DNA of 64,000 nt from Liriodendron chinense (GCA_003013855.2 ML058484.1:4575344-4639343); one strand, 5' to 3'; positions 14,401 through 24,636 are shown, numbered from the stretch's first letter. The notes: generated by a model not told the origin, from the letters alone. Numbers and translations are program-made.

Positions 14401-17400
14401 TGATAAATTGTTATTGAAATATTGCCAATACACTAGTGATACAAGCGACACCTGGAACTTACACGGTCGAAAATATTGGTGAAACAAAAGACATCTAAAA
14501 TTTACACAGTCGGAAATATAGGCGATACATTGGCGATATCAATACATTGGTGATACTTAGCACATCAATACTTATCAACCATGCACCCATAAAAAAATAA
14601 TTTGAGATGGAAATATTTTTAATAAATAGATTTTTGGCTATATCAATATGTTGGCAATACATTGACGATATTATCAAAATATCGCTGATATATTGGTGAT
14701 ACAAGCAACACTTGGAATTTACTCCACCTTGAATTTACATAATTGAAAATATTGGGGATACAAGCAATGCCTAGAATTTACACAGTCGAAAATATTGGTG
14801 ATATGTTGGCAATACTTAGCGATATATTATTACCAATGTTATCGGTATCGCTGAGCTGGTGATACGGATAATAGCAGGAATATTATCGATACTATCGGGA
14901 ATACTCCAAACAGTGTGTGTATGTGTGTGTGTGTGATGAAGATTTGAGCTTTTAGATGATTATATTGCAAGTGCAGGACAGTCCAATGGATCTTTTTTTT
15001 GTAAGTCATACCTTTTCTATGTGCAGCTGTGGAGATGGCTCATTAGGTGAACCACCAGCACGAGGAGATGGTTATCAATGTGGAAACATGAAGCTCCTCC
15101 TAAAGCAACAACAGAGAGTAAGGGTGCTAGCTATTTTATTCTTGAGTAATTATCAGATTGTTGACCTAAGGGCCCACTTGGACACGCTTCCTCAAAGGGG
15201 GTTTCAAGCCTTATTTCTCTGTCAACTTAGGAGCCGGCATTTAGACCTTACTTTTTCGAGTGGGAGATGAGACAGGGGTGCAAAGTGCATCCAAATGCAC
15301 AACATCAATTGCCGTTTGGATCAGAACGGCATTTAGGCCTCAAATGCCCCTTCGGAGGGTATGTCCAAATGGACCTTAGGGCTTTGACAGTATACCTAGA
15401 TTCAGTTGTGACAAGTGGTGCCCATGGTTCAGGAGTCAGACTATTGGCTTGCCCCAATATCCTCTTTAGAACAATCCCAGTTTTTCGATTGTGCCACACA
15501 AATCTATGGTTAAGAAGAGAAATACAGCAATGGTCAATTCAAATGAAAGAGTCCCAAGATTGTTAGCTAGGGTCTTCAAATCTGGGAGATTTTTTGGCCT
15601 TGTTCTATCCTTGCGAACAGACCATGCGAACCATCAGCCCCACTTGTCAGAACTGAAAACCCGAGTAGACTCTGCAACCTTGGATCTAGGAGCCTACAAT
15701 TACTCTCTATTTGTAATATGGTATGATTGGTGGAAAAGTAAAAATGTTATGTCGATTTATAATGGCTGGTGCTTATACTCCTTTTCCTTTCAGATCCTGT
15801 TGGGGAGGTCGGATGTTGCCGGATGGGGCGCCTTTATAAAGGTAGGAAAGCATATGCAATGCTGTTTCTTTGATGTCCACTTGTGTAGGAGATACCACGA
15901 AAATCGGGATTAGATTACACAAGAACCTGACATAATCTTGACTTTGGCGGGGCCCCCCAAAACCAGTATTAAGGCATAACCCAGATTTTGTGCAGTCTTC
16001 TACCCAAATGGACCCATAGATTATCTTTCTACTGAATTTCTCACTTGGACTTGTGTTTAATTTGAATTCAGAACCCAGTCAATAAAAATGATTATCTTGG
16101 AGAGTACACTGGCGAATTGATTTCTCATAAAGAAGCAGATAAGCGCGGGAAGATCTACGACCGTGCAAATTCGTCATTCCTTTTCGACTTGAATGATCAG
16201 GCAAGTTAAAGTTAGTTATTGAGTTGTTCGTTCATCTTCCTCAGCATGACTTTGGGTTGTAACAGCTGCCAATCTAAGAGCAGTCTTTTCTTTTCTCAGG
16301 CGTAGCAGTGGCAGTCAATGGATGCAGCTGGGTCAGGCCATCCCAACCCAATTCAGGGCCAGCCCAACTCAGCGAACAGTGTCAGGCTTGAGTAGTTGGC
16401 TGGTGGGCGGGTCTGAGTCCTCATTTATAAGGGGTCCAACTTGGGCTCAGACCTTAGCCTATGGTCCAGAATTGGGACTGGATCATTTCCCATGTGCTGG
16501 ATTTAGTCTTTTTTTTTTTAACACATGCACTCAGACGGTCAGACCCCACACTCACACGCACTCACACTAGTGGGATTTCACTACAATGGGTACTCGAACC
16601 CATGACCTTGTGTTGAAACTCTCATGAATCTACCACCGAGGCATCAGTAAGGACCCTCGGCTCATGGGCCAGATCTTGACAAGCCTCAGCCACCCTGCCT
16701 GACCCAGTTGCAGCTAGCCGATTCAACTGCTTGCACTCGATTTTGACTTGGGAATCTGTGGGAAGTCTTGCCAGAGGCTTCCTTGAAAACAGATGAGAAA
16801 CTCAAAATCCTCGCTGAATTCACTCATGATTTGATTGAATCAATTTGGCAGGCACCAAATATAGTGAAATTTTATCATCTTTAATAATAATAATAATAAA
16901 GCGCAGGGTGCATTTGGTGGCACCAAATATAGAGAAATTTTATCCCTTTTTGTACCAAATTAGACTGATTAATCTCTAAATATCATGATATTTGGTGCAA
17001 CCAAACATGCTCTTAAAGAAAACATGCAAGAAAGAAGACGATTATTCTATGAAAGGATATCAAGGTTCAAACTGAACCCTAACACAATATTCTTCTCTAA
17101 TTTTTTTTTTTCTTTGAAATATAACGAAACTTTTATTAAAAAGAAAACAAAACTACAAGCAGCAACGTGCCAAGCCGCTGAGATAGCGGCTCAGCTACAA
17201 CCCAAGAAAGAGGAGAATACAATCCTTAAGCTTATCAGAAATGGCTGACCACTCAAGGATCAGCATCCTCGCCCTTTGGGAGATAATCTCTGCCCTTCTT
17301 TTTCTCATTGTGGAAACATCTATCATTCCTTTCTTCCCAAACGGACCACCAGATCGCGAGAATGGCCATTCTTCATAACAGAGTTCTCTGCTTGCCCAAA

Positions 17401-18209
17401 TGCACTCCATGCCAAGCTTTCAAGAGCTCGCCCGCTGTTGAGGGGAAGGTCTAGGAAGCAGAGAAACGAGACAATATATCTGTCCAAATCAGATTGATGA
17501 ACCTACAATGGACGAATAAATGATCCACCGTTTCCTCATTCCATGCAGCAGAGACAAATATTCGGAATAATCGTTGCCCTCTTTTGAAGATTATCTACTG
17601 TCAGAACCTTCCTTTTGCCTACTAACCAACCTTCCTTTTTCCAAAGCATGTCTTCTCTAATTTTCAATTCATAAATCAACATTCATTTTGCTTCATATTT
17701 CAGCGCATTTCTTTCCTTTCAGATTTGTCAAGTCTGATTTTGACCAGCCTACTTTTTATTACTATGTTCTTGAACAAGACAAGGGTTTTCTTTCTTTCTT
17801 TCTTTTTCTTTTCTGACTTTAAATTGTATAGCAATGTTCTATATATGATCTAAGACAAAGACAATGCTTGTCTGCAGTATGTTCTCGATGCCTATCGCAA
17901 AGGAGACAAACTGAAATTCGCAAACCATTCGTCAAACCCAAATTGCTATGCTAAGGTATGTTGATCACATCTGCTCCATTCCATATTTGGTTTTCTTCAT
18001 TGAGCCAATTCTAGTATGGACAGGTAATGCTGGTGGCTGGAGATCACCGAGTGGGTATTTTCGCTAAAGAACATATAGAAGCCAGTGAGGAGCTCTTCTA
18101 TGATTATCGTTACGGACCTGACCAAGCGCCCATATGGGCACGGAAGCCCGAAGGTTCAAAAAGAGATGATCCATCAGTCTCTTATGGCCGAGCGCAGAAA
18201 ATTGCATGA
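2630..18209 (+). CDS. SWN: SWINGER-type E(z) histone-lysine methyltransferase (PRC2), 3' 14 exons
   Basis: The product is the catalytic subunit of Polycomb Repressive Complex 2, which trimethylates histone H3 Lys27 in the nucleus. Exons read from sequence: 2630-2796 (2635 is an alternative acceptor), 4062-4146, 4383-4538, 4662-4709, 4827-4898, 5883-6424, 8185-8338, 10227-10447, 11238-11369, 15027-15117, 15794-15841, 16072-16200, 17878-17955, 18024-18209. They join in one frame for 702 codons plus TGA. The order is: the N-terminal motif NQRMADDQSVVGRRQIYY; a SANT-like segment (end of exon 6 into exon 7, SCLIARNLLSGLKTC); a Cys-rich CXC/pre-SET domain (exons 8-9, CSKSCKNRFRGCHCAKSQC); and a SET domain (exons 11-14) with NHSSNPNCYAK and EELFYDYRYG. 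Similarity is closer to SWN/rice EZ1 than to CLF or MEA (from memory of the family). About 130-150 N-terminal residues are missing and must lie left of the window, since I found no matching exon in 1-2629. Introns after exons 7 and 12 begin with GC. Confidence 0.95.
3012..3665. mobile_element. Probable hAT-like element carrying a minisatellite (SWN intron)
   Basis: The left end GGGAATGTTTGGTTACC and the right end GGGCAACCAAACGGCCCCTA are inverted copies. The interior is the CACATGTGGC-type minisatellite at 3120-3480. The flanking octamers are only loosely similar (GAAGTTCA and AAAGTCAA). Confidence 0.45.
3120..3480. repeat. GGCACATGTGGC-type minisatellite in SWN intron
   Basis: Imperfect repeats of TGGCACATGTGGCACATG and TGCTTGAxGATGGATGGTGG-like words fill about 360 bp. 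The short ORFs on both strands here are products of the repeat, not genes. Confidence 0.7.
5100..5560. mobile_element. Divergent foldback element (SWN intron 5)
   Basis: GGGTGAGGCCTACCGTGCTG at the left and CTCAGTAGGCCCCACACG at the right are loosely inverted. The interior has ACTCAGGTGGGCCACAACAC and GCGTGGCCCACTTGAATTTT. It is a second subfamily, also seen at 10540-11062 and 56988-57413. Confidence 0.55.
6425..8184 (+). other. SWN intron 6, no recognised element
   Basis: 1.76 kb AT-rich intron between GTAAAG and a TATGCAG acceptor. A GA-rich stretch lies at 7280-7450. I see no coding potential or bordered repeat. Confidence 0.6.
8374..8406. repeat. (CA)n microsatellite
   Basis: Sixteen or so CA repeats, 35 bp after the GC donor of SWN intron 7, followed by (TTTA)n. 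Confidence 0.9.
8631..9199. mobile_element. hAT-type foldback MITE rich in AGCTCG motifs (SWN intron 7)
   Basis: Ends TAGAGCTG and CAGCTCTA, with longer inverted arms (AACACGAGCCAAGC against GCTTGGCTCGGCTTGTG). The 8-bp flanks CTCATCAG and CTCATCAA differ at one base. The interior is made of repeated GAGCTCG/GGCTCGA words. It also contains AGTCCCACATCAG (8889) and CTATAAAA (8933). Confidence 0.85.
8889..8940 (+). promoter_or_regulatory. snRNA-promoter-like USE plus TATA pair inside a hAT-type MITE
   Basis: AGTCCCACATCAG resembles the plant snRNA upstream sequence element (RTCCCACATCG), and CTATAAAA follows about 33 bp later. No snRNA is visible downstream. Similar pairs also occur in plant LTRs, so function is doubtful. 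Confidence 0.25.
10540..11062. mobile_element. Foldback element with clear terminal inverted repeats (SWN intron 8)
   Basis: GTGGTGCTCAGCATGCGAGT at the left is inverted against GCTTGCAGGTGAGCACCAT at the right. CGCACGGAGCAT and ATGCTCCGTGCAG are also paired, followed by the TGGGCCCCACCATGATG core. It lies between SWN exons 8 and 9. No unambiguous TSD was found. Confidence 0.75.
11755..12225. repeat. Second, related minisatellite in SWN intron 9
   Basis: The same vocabulary as 3120-3480 (GGCACATGTGGCACATATGG, TGAGGATGGATGGTGGCAC). The left border follows TAGAGCCTGTTTGGATTC (11559), reminiscent of a hAT terminus. Confidence 0.7.
12788..12813. repeat. (GT)n microsatellite
   Basis: Thirteen GT repeats in SWN intron 9. 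Confidence 0.9.
13216..13338 (-). mobile_element. tRNA-derived SINE
   Basis: It has a T run (A tail on the minus strand) at its left end, a CACTCACACC-rich body and a CTACCACTGAGCCATGG head (A-box complement). Flanked by TTTAATGGGGGTCT (13202-13215) and TTTAATAGGGGTCT (13339-13352), a 14-bp TSD with one change. Confidence 0.8.
13445..13572 (-). mobile_element. tRNA-derived SINE with exact 16-bp TSD
   Basis: Bounded by an exact 16-bp duplication, ATATTTCCAGAGATGC, at 13429-13444 and 13573-13588. On the minus strand an A-box-like GGCTCAGTGGTAGACTC and a B-box-like ATGGGTTCGAGCTACCC mark the tRNA-related head; a short T run at the left is the A tail. Confidence 0.85.
13738..14345. repeat. (CATC)n / (CA)n / CATGCATG low-complexity tracts
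   Basis: Two tracts, 13738-13856 and 14160-14345, made of CATCCATCCATC, ATGCATGC and CACACACA words. They sit at the same place in successive units of the larger tandem duplication. Confidence 0.75.
16508..16660 (-). mobile_element. tRNA-derived SINE in SWN intron 12
   Basis: The same plan: T run, CACTCACACGCACTCACAC, GGGTACTCGAACCCATGACC (B-box complement), CTACCACCGAGGCATCAG (A-box complement), AAGGACCC end. I see no clear duplication. It appears nested in a longer foldback whose arms carry GCAGCTGGGTCAGGC (16325) and GCCTGACCCAGTTGCAGC (16698). Confidence 0.7.
16885..17015. mobile_element. Tourist-like foldback MITE (SWN intron 12)
   Basis: GGGTGCATTTGGTGGCACC at the left is inverted against GGTGCAACCAAACATGC at the right, with ATATCATGATATTTGGTGC near the right end. 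About 90 bp left of the LINE. Confidence 0.6.
17105..17650 (-). mobile_element. 5'-truncated L1-type LINE 3' end in SWN intron 12
   Basis: On the minus strand the sequence encodes a zf-RVT (reverse-transcriptase zinc-binding) tail: CCMEEETVDHLFVHCRFINL and IWTDILSRFSAS, then a stop and KAWHGVHLGK. A poly(A) tail appears as the T run at 17101-17112. It is bounded by an exact 14-bp duplication, TCTTCTCTAATTTT, at 17091-17104 and 17651-17664. It is a dead-on-arrival copy lying antisense to the host gene. Confidence 0.9.
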
Positions 18210-18211
18210 TG

Positions 18212-18413
18212 GTGAGTCTACAAAGAAGCATATATGATTGCATGTACAAGTGAAGCATATATTTATTCCGTCGCTATATGTTTATGATTCTAGCTGTTTA
18301 TGTACATGTATTACATTAGAATAACCTAGGGGCCCGATTCATGGGCCAATATGAAGTGTTTTTTGGTGCACTTCATATTCCTTAATTTCTTTTCTTTATT
18401 GCAATAATTTCAG
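18212..18413 (+). other. Probable 3'UTR intron of the SWN gene
   Basis: Two bases after the TGA stop (18207-18209) the sequence ATG|GTGAGT is a near-perfect donor. At 18411-18413 a pyrimidine-rich stretch ends in TTTCAG followed by GGCTTTGTG. A 202-nt intron in the 3' untranslated region is therefore likely. Because the stop is so close to the junction, it should not trigger decay by the usual distance rule. This is inference from splice-site motifs only. Confidence 0.45.
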
Positions 18414-20629
18414 GGCTTTGTGTCTATGCCTTTGCTGAATCTGTATGAAATAAACATGCATGGCACTGTTTTTATGTATGGAAACTCTTTAAACAGTTTG
18501 ATTATGTTGATTGTTTCTTATAAATCTTTGTATTTTGGAGTCGATTCCTTGCTGTCGGTTTCTTCAAAGGGAAAATTCTAAGGGAAGGATGGATGTGGAA
18601 TTTCTAAATTTCTTCATAGAATTTCCTTTTTAAGGGCTGGATTTTCAGTCTGCAAGGACCATTGGATTGAAGACCCAGCTGAGTCCGATGCAACTCGTCT
18701 GAGTTAACTCGGAGTCAGCTGAGTCCGATCCAGTTCAGCACTGCGGATTAACGTTAAGAATAGAGGGGACTCGCCCGTTTTGCTGCATAGCCTGCTTCAG
18801 ATTGTTTTCTCACCTGGAAAACACCTTGATACATCAATTAGTTGAATTCTTAGGAGCCTAATCTGAGAATGTAACTCTTTATTTTTAGATATTGTTACAA
18901 TTGCATTCTTTGCCTTCTGTACTTAGCATGATTGGGTCCGCCTAGATGTCGGCATGGGGCAGGACTGTTCATTTGCCATTGTCCATTACTTGTTCTGATT
19001 AATGATCGCAACTATTCATTCGGTGGCCAGCAAATGAGCAGTTAGATAGTAATAGAGTGAAGGTTTTCATTCAACAGGCGAAAATCCTGTTGGATGGTTA
19101 GGCTTGTCTGACCAAGATGATCTTTGTGCCACGACGTGCTGGATGAACATACGGTTCAATGGCCAACCACCACCTTAAGCACCGGCCCCACATGCAGTTT
19201 GTGAAATCATGATTGTGTGATGAAAACAGACCCGATTCCAGGGACTAATTGGAAGCAGTTGTCTAGTGGATGATGGATTGCCTCGTCTTCCAATTACATG
19301 GCGTATGCAAGCAGTGTCTGCGGTATCTATTAGCCCGTTTAACAAAGAATCAGAGGTTAGACCGCATGCTGGAGACGCATTACAGAGCAGGCCATGATTG
19401 AAGACTTGGCGACTTGGACCGGCCCATCTGGACCCAAGTCCAGTAGGGCTTGGTCAGGTTGGAAGGTGATCATCTGAATCCAGCATATTTTCAAAGCAGA
19501 CGTGGTGCCGATTCAGATCAGACTCGATGGAGTCTGAGTCAGCCCGGATGAGTTGATAGTCCATGGTCTGTCATTGCAGAGTTTACTTGAGCAGTCCAAA
19601 TCCGAAACCACGCAAGAGTAAAAACTAGGGTCACAAATGCAAACTGACATCAAATGTTTCTGTATCATGGTCCAGTGGCCTGGTGGGCACCCATCATGGG
19701 ATGGGTCATGCCCCAGCTGTCCAACAGGACAATCCTAGCCATCTAACAAAATGGGCAGCATCCGTATTTCATGGGGAAGATCCAATCGGATAGTTGAGAT
19801 CGCCTGATATGGGAGATTTTTGGGTTATCCCTCATCCACCATGGTGCCCACAACGACTGATTTGCACTACCAGAAGGTTGGCCCCATATGTAAACTTCAA
19901 TTTGGCTGAGCAAATGCTCAATCGTATATTGTTAAAATCGTAGTAATCTCCTGCCTTTTCGCAAGAACTTGCAAATGCTGCCATGGTTAGCTTGTCAATG
20001 GGGAGTTTGTAGAATGTCTAGAAGAAAGATGAGGAAATGTCTGCTCTTGGTAGTTTCACTATCGCAATGAGTATCCAATATGGTAGCTGTGGCTATTTTC
20101 TGAATAATATGGTAAGAACCCATCAATTATACATAGTTACATCCATATATTTTGGCCCAATACGCAAAGACAACGTTAAAAAGAATACATGAACACTAAC
20201 ATACACTCTATGGCTAAAAGAATTGCGACTCAGACCAACTCGTTTGGTCATGAGTCGAGTTGGGACTCACCTGGGTCAAGCCTGAATCAGCCTGACTCAC
20301 CCGGTGGGGGTGACTATTGGTATCAAACCAGATCAGGTCCGACCGAGTCCAAGTCGACTCGAGTCTGAAAACCGTGATAAACTCAAACCAACATATACAT
20401 AAATAGAACATAATCACCCACTCCAACAGAACAGTAGTTATCAAACACTGAATCTGGCATCCTGCAGTGGAAAATCACATCTTGATCCTTGATTTCCCCT
20501 ATCAAAATCTTGTATCCATCACCATTGCTCCTCCATCGTTGTAAGACCACCAGCAGTCCCAGTCATTGAGTAAACATTTCACGACGATGAAAGATGAGAG
20601 ATGCAATCGAATCAGTTGACAGTTGGAGA
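18414..20629. other. Intergenic region between convergent SWN and TBL
   Basis: It contains the presumed SWN 3' end (AATAAA-like GAAATAAACATG near 18447). GACTCGG/CCGAGTC-rich stretches at 18660-18745 and 20222-20370 look like remnants of the CTCG-rich foldback families. No ORF resembles a known protein. Confidence 0.5.
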
Positions 20630-23600
20630 TCATTCTGCGGAAACTGTTTTGGGTTTAGATAGCAAATAGAAATACAGCAACTCGTTCCAGGTGTCGGGAA
20701 CTCCGGGAAGACACCAGTGGCTGCAGTCTTGAATGCTGGTAGAAGTACCTTTTCCGGGTTTTCTCCCATATATGGATGGGTGACCATCTATCCTAAATTC
20801 CGACAAGCTGGTTATATTCAAGATAGTTACGGGTGTTTTCATCTGCTTCACAACCTCCTCGGTGATTATATTTTTTTCCGGATAGTTTCTACTCAATGTA
20901 TCATTGAGGGGTCGAGTGCCCTCCTGACAGTGTCCTCCAGAATTCCATTGACCGCCCCTATATTGGAAACACAAATATTACTAATCTACCGACAGGAAGG
21001 AAAAAGTAATAAAATCCTCCTATGAATGAGAAAGAGACGAACTAATGAAGCAGCGGGAATCAAGGGCTAACTTGAAATGGGAAGGTTCTGAAGTTCGAAA
21101 GAAAACTCGGGTCTTGCGCGGATTGATGTGTTGGTCGATCCATGATGCCCAAGTTGTCAGAGCTGTTCGGAATGCAGTAGAAACATCGAGGTGATGATGA
21201 ACTTTGTCCCCTTCCTGATAGTAGTTCACCCTGTTAAATAGCTAATGGATGTTAAAAAAAAAAAAAAAATAATGTTCCAAGGGGCACTTAAATCAAATGA
21301 TGTTAGCATCGTTGACGAGCAAACGCAAAATAAAATCCGTATGATCTTTTCATGTATGTTTCATTGTCTCCGACCTACTGATGAGGTGACTTCCAATTAA
21401 AATTCGAACATATCTACATGTTTGATTTCAAGTTCCCAAACCAAGATCCACTCTAATTTCCATGGATGGAATCTACGTGGGTCTACTCATTTTTGAAGTT
21501 TGAAGCTACTTACTGTGTTTGGATGCACTCTAATATCATCATCAACATCTAAACCTGACACCAACTACATGGGGTTGGCTACATGATCCTTATACCAATT
21601 AATTGGAGTCAGCTACATGGGCCTTGTTCCAATTAATTGGAGTTGGCTACATGAATCCCGTTCCACCATTCCACTCTATCAAGGGCCATACCTTCAATTA
21701 GACCATAGGTCATCAAGTCTCTCACATGCATAATGTAATAGACTATTACATAGGTTGATTACAATCAATCACTATCTAATAATCCTTAACAATTTTTTTT
21801 TCCACACACACTCACACCCCCTCACACACCCATGCACTCACACCACAGTGGCCTTTTAATGCCACAATGGGTACTCGAACCCATGACCTCGTGTTGAAAC
21901 TCTTGTGAGTCTACCATTGAGGCATGAGTAAGGACCCCTAATAATCCATAACATAGGTTGATTACAATCAATGAGTTGATATGAACTGCAATTTCTACAA
22001 CAAAGTGGAAATAACCAAAAATAATTTCCTTGATGGTCTGGGCTCCAAATTGTGATTACATTATTTAAGGTTGGATTTGAAGAAACATAACTGCAAGTTG
22101 AGGGAATCATTATTTATTGAACTTCCTCTTCACGAAACAGAATGTTTGCAATTCAATCAACTTAAGCATCGAAATGCAGCCTAAGCCATTGCTATACTAG
22201 AACTTCAGACAAATGCTTCCAGAAGCACGGATGAACACAAAACCAAACTGAATCCCTCGTCTTGATGATACAGTGTTAAAACACTCAGTGAAAAGCCTAA
22301 TTCACTGAGGCACTTCTGTAGTCTTAACTACCCAAATATCAGATAATGCTATAATCAAAAGAGCTGAATAGTGCCACTTACCCTGCTTTTGTTTTATAGT
22401 GTGACCACCAATGCGCGGTATTAAATATCAAAATATCTGCTCCTTTCCATCTTGATGAACTCCTATCAATGGTGTCGATTTGCAGCGTCTGCACCCGCCT
22501 GCGTCCTACTCTCGCCTTACTCTCATGCACCAAGAAGTGGGTAACATAGTACTCGATGGTGCAATGGTAATCCTGCGATGCCCCACCTTTGAAGATCAGG
22601 TCTGCAGAGAACCGAATGTGGAAATGGAACCAAAAGAATTGAATTTTGCAGAATTACCGCGAATCTGAAGCTGTACATCCCCTTCTCCTTTGTGATCCTC
22701 CTACCATGGGTCTCGTAAACCCGCTTTGGATCTGCAACGGCTCCTCCCAACAAACAAAGCATGGATTCCCATTGATTCCTGTTTATTGAATCACCGGCAA
22801 AAACCACTCTCTTGCCTCTAATCAATTCTAGCATTTTTGAAGCATTGAACCTAAAATAAAACCCAAATCCAAGATTCCCAATTTGTCAATGCTTGTTGTT
22901 TTCTCCCATAGTCAGGAAGCATTTTCAAGAATAGATCAAAATAACACAGAAAAATTAAGGTTGCATTTGGTTGCACTAAAATCATGATATTCTTCACCAA
23001 GTAGACTGATTAGTCATGAGATATCACAAAATTTCATGATATTCGGTGCAACTAAACACACCCTAAGATAGAAGAAATAACAACTTGTCAATACTTCTTT
23101 TTTTACTTGCCATATTCAATCAAAGAGGAATTATATAGTCCCATGCATGGTAACATCGATAGCATCCCGATGTGCCCCTTCATAAAAGTGGAGCCTTTGG
23201 TTCATTGATCCAGACCATTGATCTTACAGAATCCATTGCAAATGAGGAATGACTCAAACTCTTCCAACTTGGAGGATCCTAGCCATCACATATTTAGCCT
23301 GTTTTCTAGACCAGTGCTTACTTTTGGCCACCAATCAAAGGGTTATGAACCTCCAATCTGAGAAATTTTTTTTTTTTTTTTTTTTAATTTATCAATCCCC
23401 CATACACAGTAAGGACCATACAATCAATGGTCTTGATGACTGAACCATGGGCCATATTTGTACTCAGGGGTTTGTAATTCATCTCAATCAAATAGTACTT
23501 TTCAAAGCAAATCACAAAACATAGAAGAAATAAAAAATAAAAAAATTAAGGCTGCATTTGGTCGCATCAAATATCATCAAAGTTCATGATATTCCATGAC

Positions 23601-24542
23601 AATCAATCTAATTTGCCGCAAAATATGATGAAATTTCATGATATTTGGTGCAACCTTCGTGAAATTTCATGAAAATAAGGGGAAAAAAAAAAAGACTGGC
23701 GGAAAGAAAATCAGGTACCTTGGGATGTCACAGTCATTTGGTTGCCATCTCCACTTCATATAATCTCTATCCAATCTCCCATTAGACTGACAATTGAAAC
23801 CTTCATCTATGAATGGACATGAGCTATTACTATACAAAGGATAGCTTTCATCGAAGACCCATTTCCCATTGTAAACATCACATCCTCTTCTCTTCTTCCT
23901 TCTAATCTTCTCCATAGCAGAAGCTGTAACTTCCTTAGAAGAATTATCAGATTTCCTGATTTGGGTATCTATAAAAATTGTATTTTGAGCCTCGCCGGCC
24001 CTCTTCCTGTCATCAAAAGCATGAAAGATAGCTCTTCCAGTAGAATTAGAAGATTTCCTGAACTGGGTGCCTACCAAAACCGGATTTTGAACCTCACCGA
24101 CACTTTTCCCTTCATTAGAGAGATGAAATGCAGATTCTTCAGAAGAATCATCAGATTTCACGAATTGATCACCTAGCAGAATCGGATTTTTGGCCTCACC
24201 AGCCAACTTCCCTTCATTGAAAACATGAAATGAAGATTTTCCAGATGAATTTCCAGATTCTCTCAAATGGGTTTTTGTCAAAGTGGGGTCTTTTGCACCC
24301 AAGACAGTAGAATTTCTAGTAAAAGCAGTAAAGGTGTGAGCTTTTGGGGGTTTGAGGGAAGAAATGAAAGAGGATCGATTGAATTGGAAAAAGGAATTAT
24401 GGGGATTTGGAGTAGGAACTTCGAAAACAGAGAAGGAGGAGAAGAAGAAGCAGCAGAAGGAGAGGAGGAGAGAGGAAGAGATAGCGAAAAAGAAGACAAG
24501 GAGTCTTGTGGGCTTGAAGGAGAAGCTCCTCTGTCTCTCCAT
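20630..24542 (-). CDS. TBL: TRICHOME BIREFRINGENCE-LIKE (TBL) protein, wall polysaccharide O-acetyltransferase family
   Basis: This is a complete five-exon gene on the minus strand: 24542-23719, 22850-22658, 22572-22382, 21230-21072, 20957-20630, in frame for 564 residues. Residues about 13-38 form a hydrophobic, Ser/Phe-rich signal anchor, which fits a Golgi type II membrane protein. A Ser-rich stem with 34-residue tandem repeats follows (residues 87-205). The PMR5N/TBL domain starts at RRGCDVYNGKWVFDESYPLY (about residue 218). The GDS motif is in exon 2 (VFAGDSINRNQWES) and the DxxH motif in exon 5 (DCSHWCLPGVPDTWNE); these supply the Ser, Asp and His expected of this family. Wording of the conserved blocks is closest to the TBR/TBL1/TBL2 group, but substrate (pectin, xylan or other) cannot be read from sequence. 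Introns 1 and 3 carry Tourist-like MITEs and a SINE; the other two are only 85 and 114 nt. Confidence 0.92.
21535..21725 (-). mobile_element. RTE-type LINE 3' tail fragment in TBL intron 3
   Basis: The sequence contains the widespread plant tail ending GGCTACATGAATCCC-GTTCCACCATTCCACTC, present here in partly repeated form (three GGCTACATG blocks at about 21577, 21611 and 21646), and ATCATCATC at its left end. On the minus strand this corresponds to the ADP-x-LG-WDKA end of RTE-type ORFs. Assignment rests on memory of the motif. Confidence 0.5.
21792..21938 (-). mobile_element. tRNA-derived SINE in TBL intron 3
   Basis: The best preserved copy. Read on the minus strand: GGGTCCTTACTCATGCCTC, AATGGTAGACTCACAAG (A box), GGTCATGGGTTCGAGTACCC (B box), a GTG-rich body and an A tail. 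Flanked by TAATAATCCTTAACA (21777-21791) and TAATAATCCATAACA (21939-21953), a 15-bp TSD with one change. Confidence 0.88.
22963..23062. mobile_element. Tourist-like foldback MITE (TBL intron 1)
   Basis: GGTTGCATTTGGTTGCAC and GGTGCAACTAAACACACCC are inverted. The trinucleotide TAA flanks both ends, as expected for PIF/Harbinger-type insertion. Confidence 0.65.
23552..23660. mobile_element. Tourist-like foldback MITE (TBL intron 1)
   Basis: GGCTGCATTTGGTCGCATC at the left and ATATTTGGTGCAACCTTCG at the right. The interior repeats ATTTCATGATAT-type words. It ends about 60 bp before the TBL exon 1 donor. Confidence 0.6.
23928..24284 (-). repeat. 102-bp in-frame tandem repeat in TBL exon 1 (34-residue units)
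   Basis: Within the TBL stem, residues 87-120, 121-154 and 155-188 are three successive 34-residue units, followed by a half unit at 189-205. The shared pattern is [IV]-x-[LVI]-x-x-Q-[FI]-x-K-S-x-[DN]-S followed by FH, then GE, and ending in NP or NT. All units remain in frame, with diverged but clearly related sequence. Confidence 0.85.
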
Positions 24543-24634
24543 CCTTCTTCTCTTCTTCTTCTAATGAGGAAAGGCTTGTGAAGATGGAATGTGAGGAAGA
24601 ATGACATGTGATGTAGAATAGAAAATGCCTGAAA

Positions 24635-24636
<2 letters not shown>

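Noticed and set aside
13673..14487. Cys/Met/Trp- or His-rich ORFs on both strands
   Set aside because: They translate the (CATC)n and CATGCATG tracts. No start context, homology or codon bias supports them.
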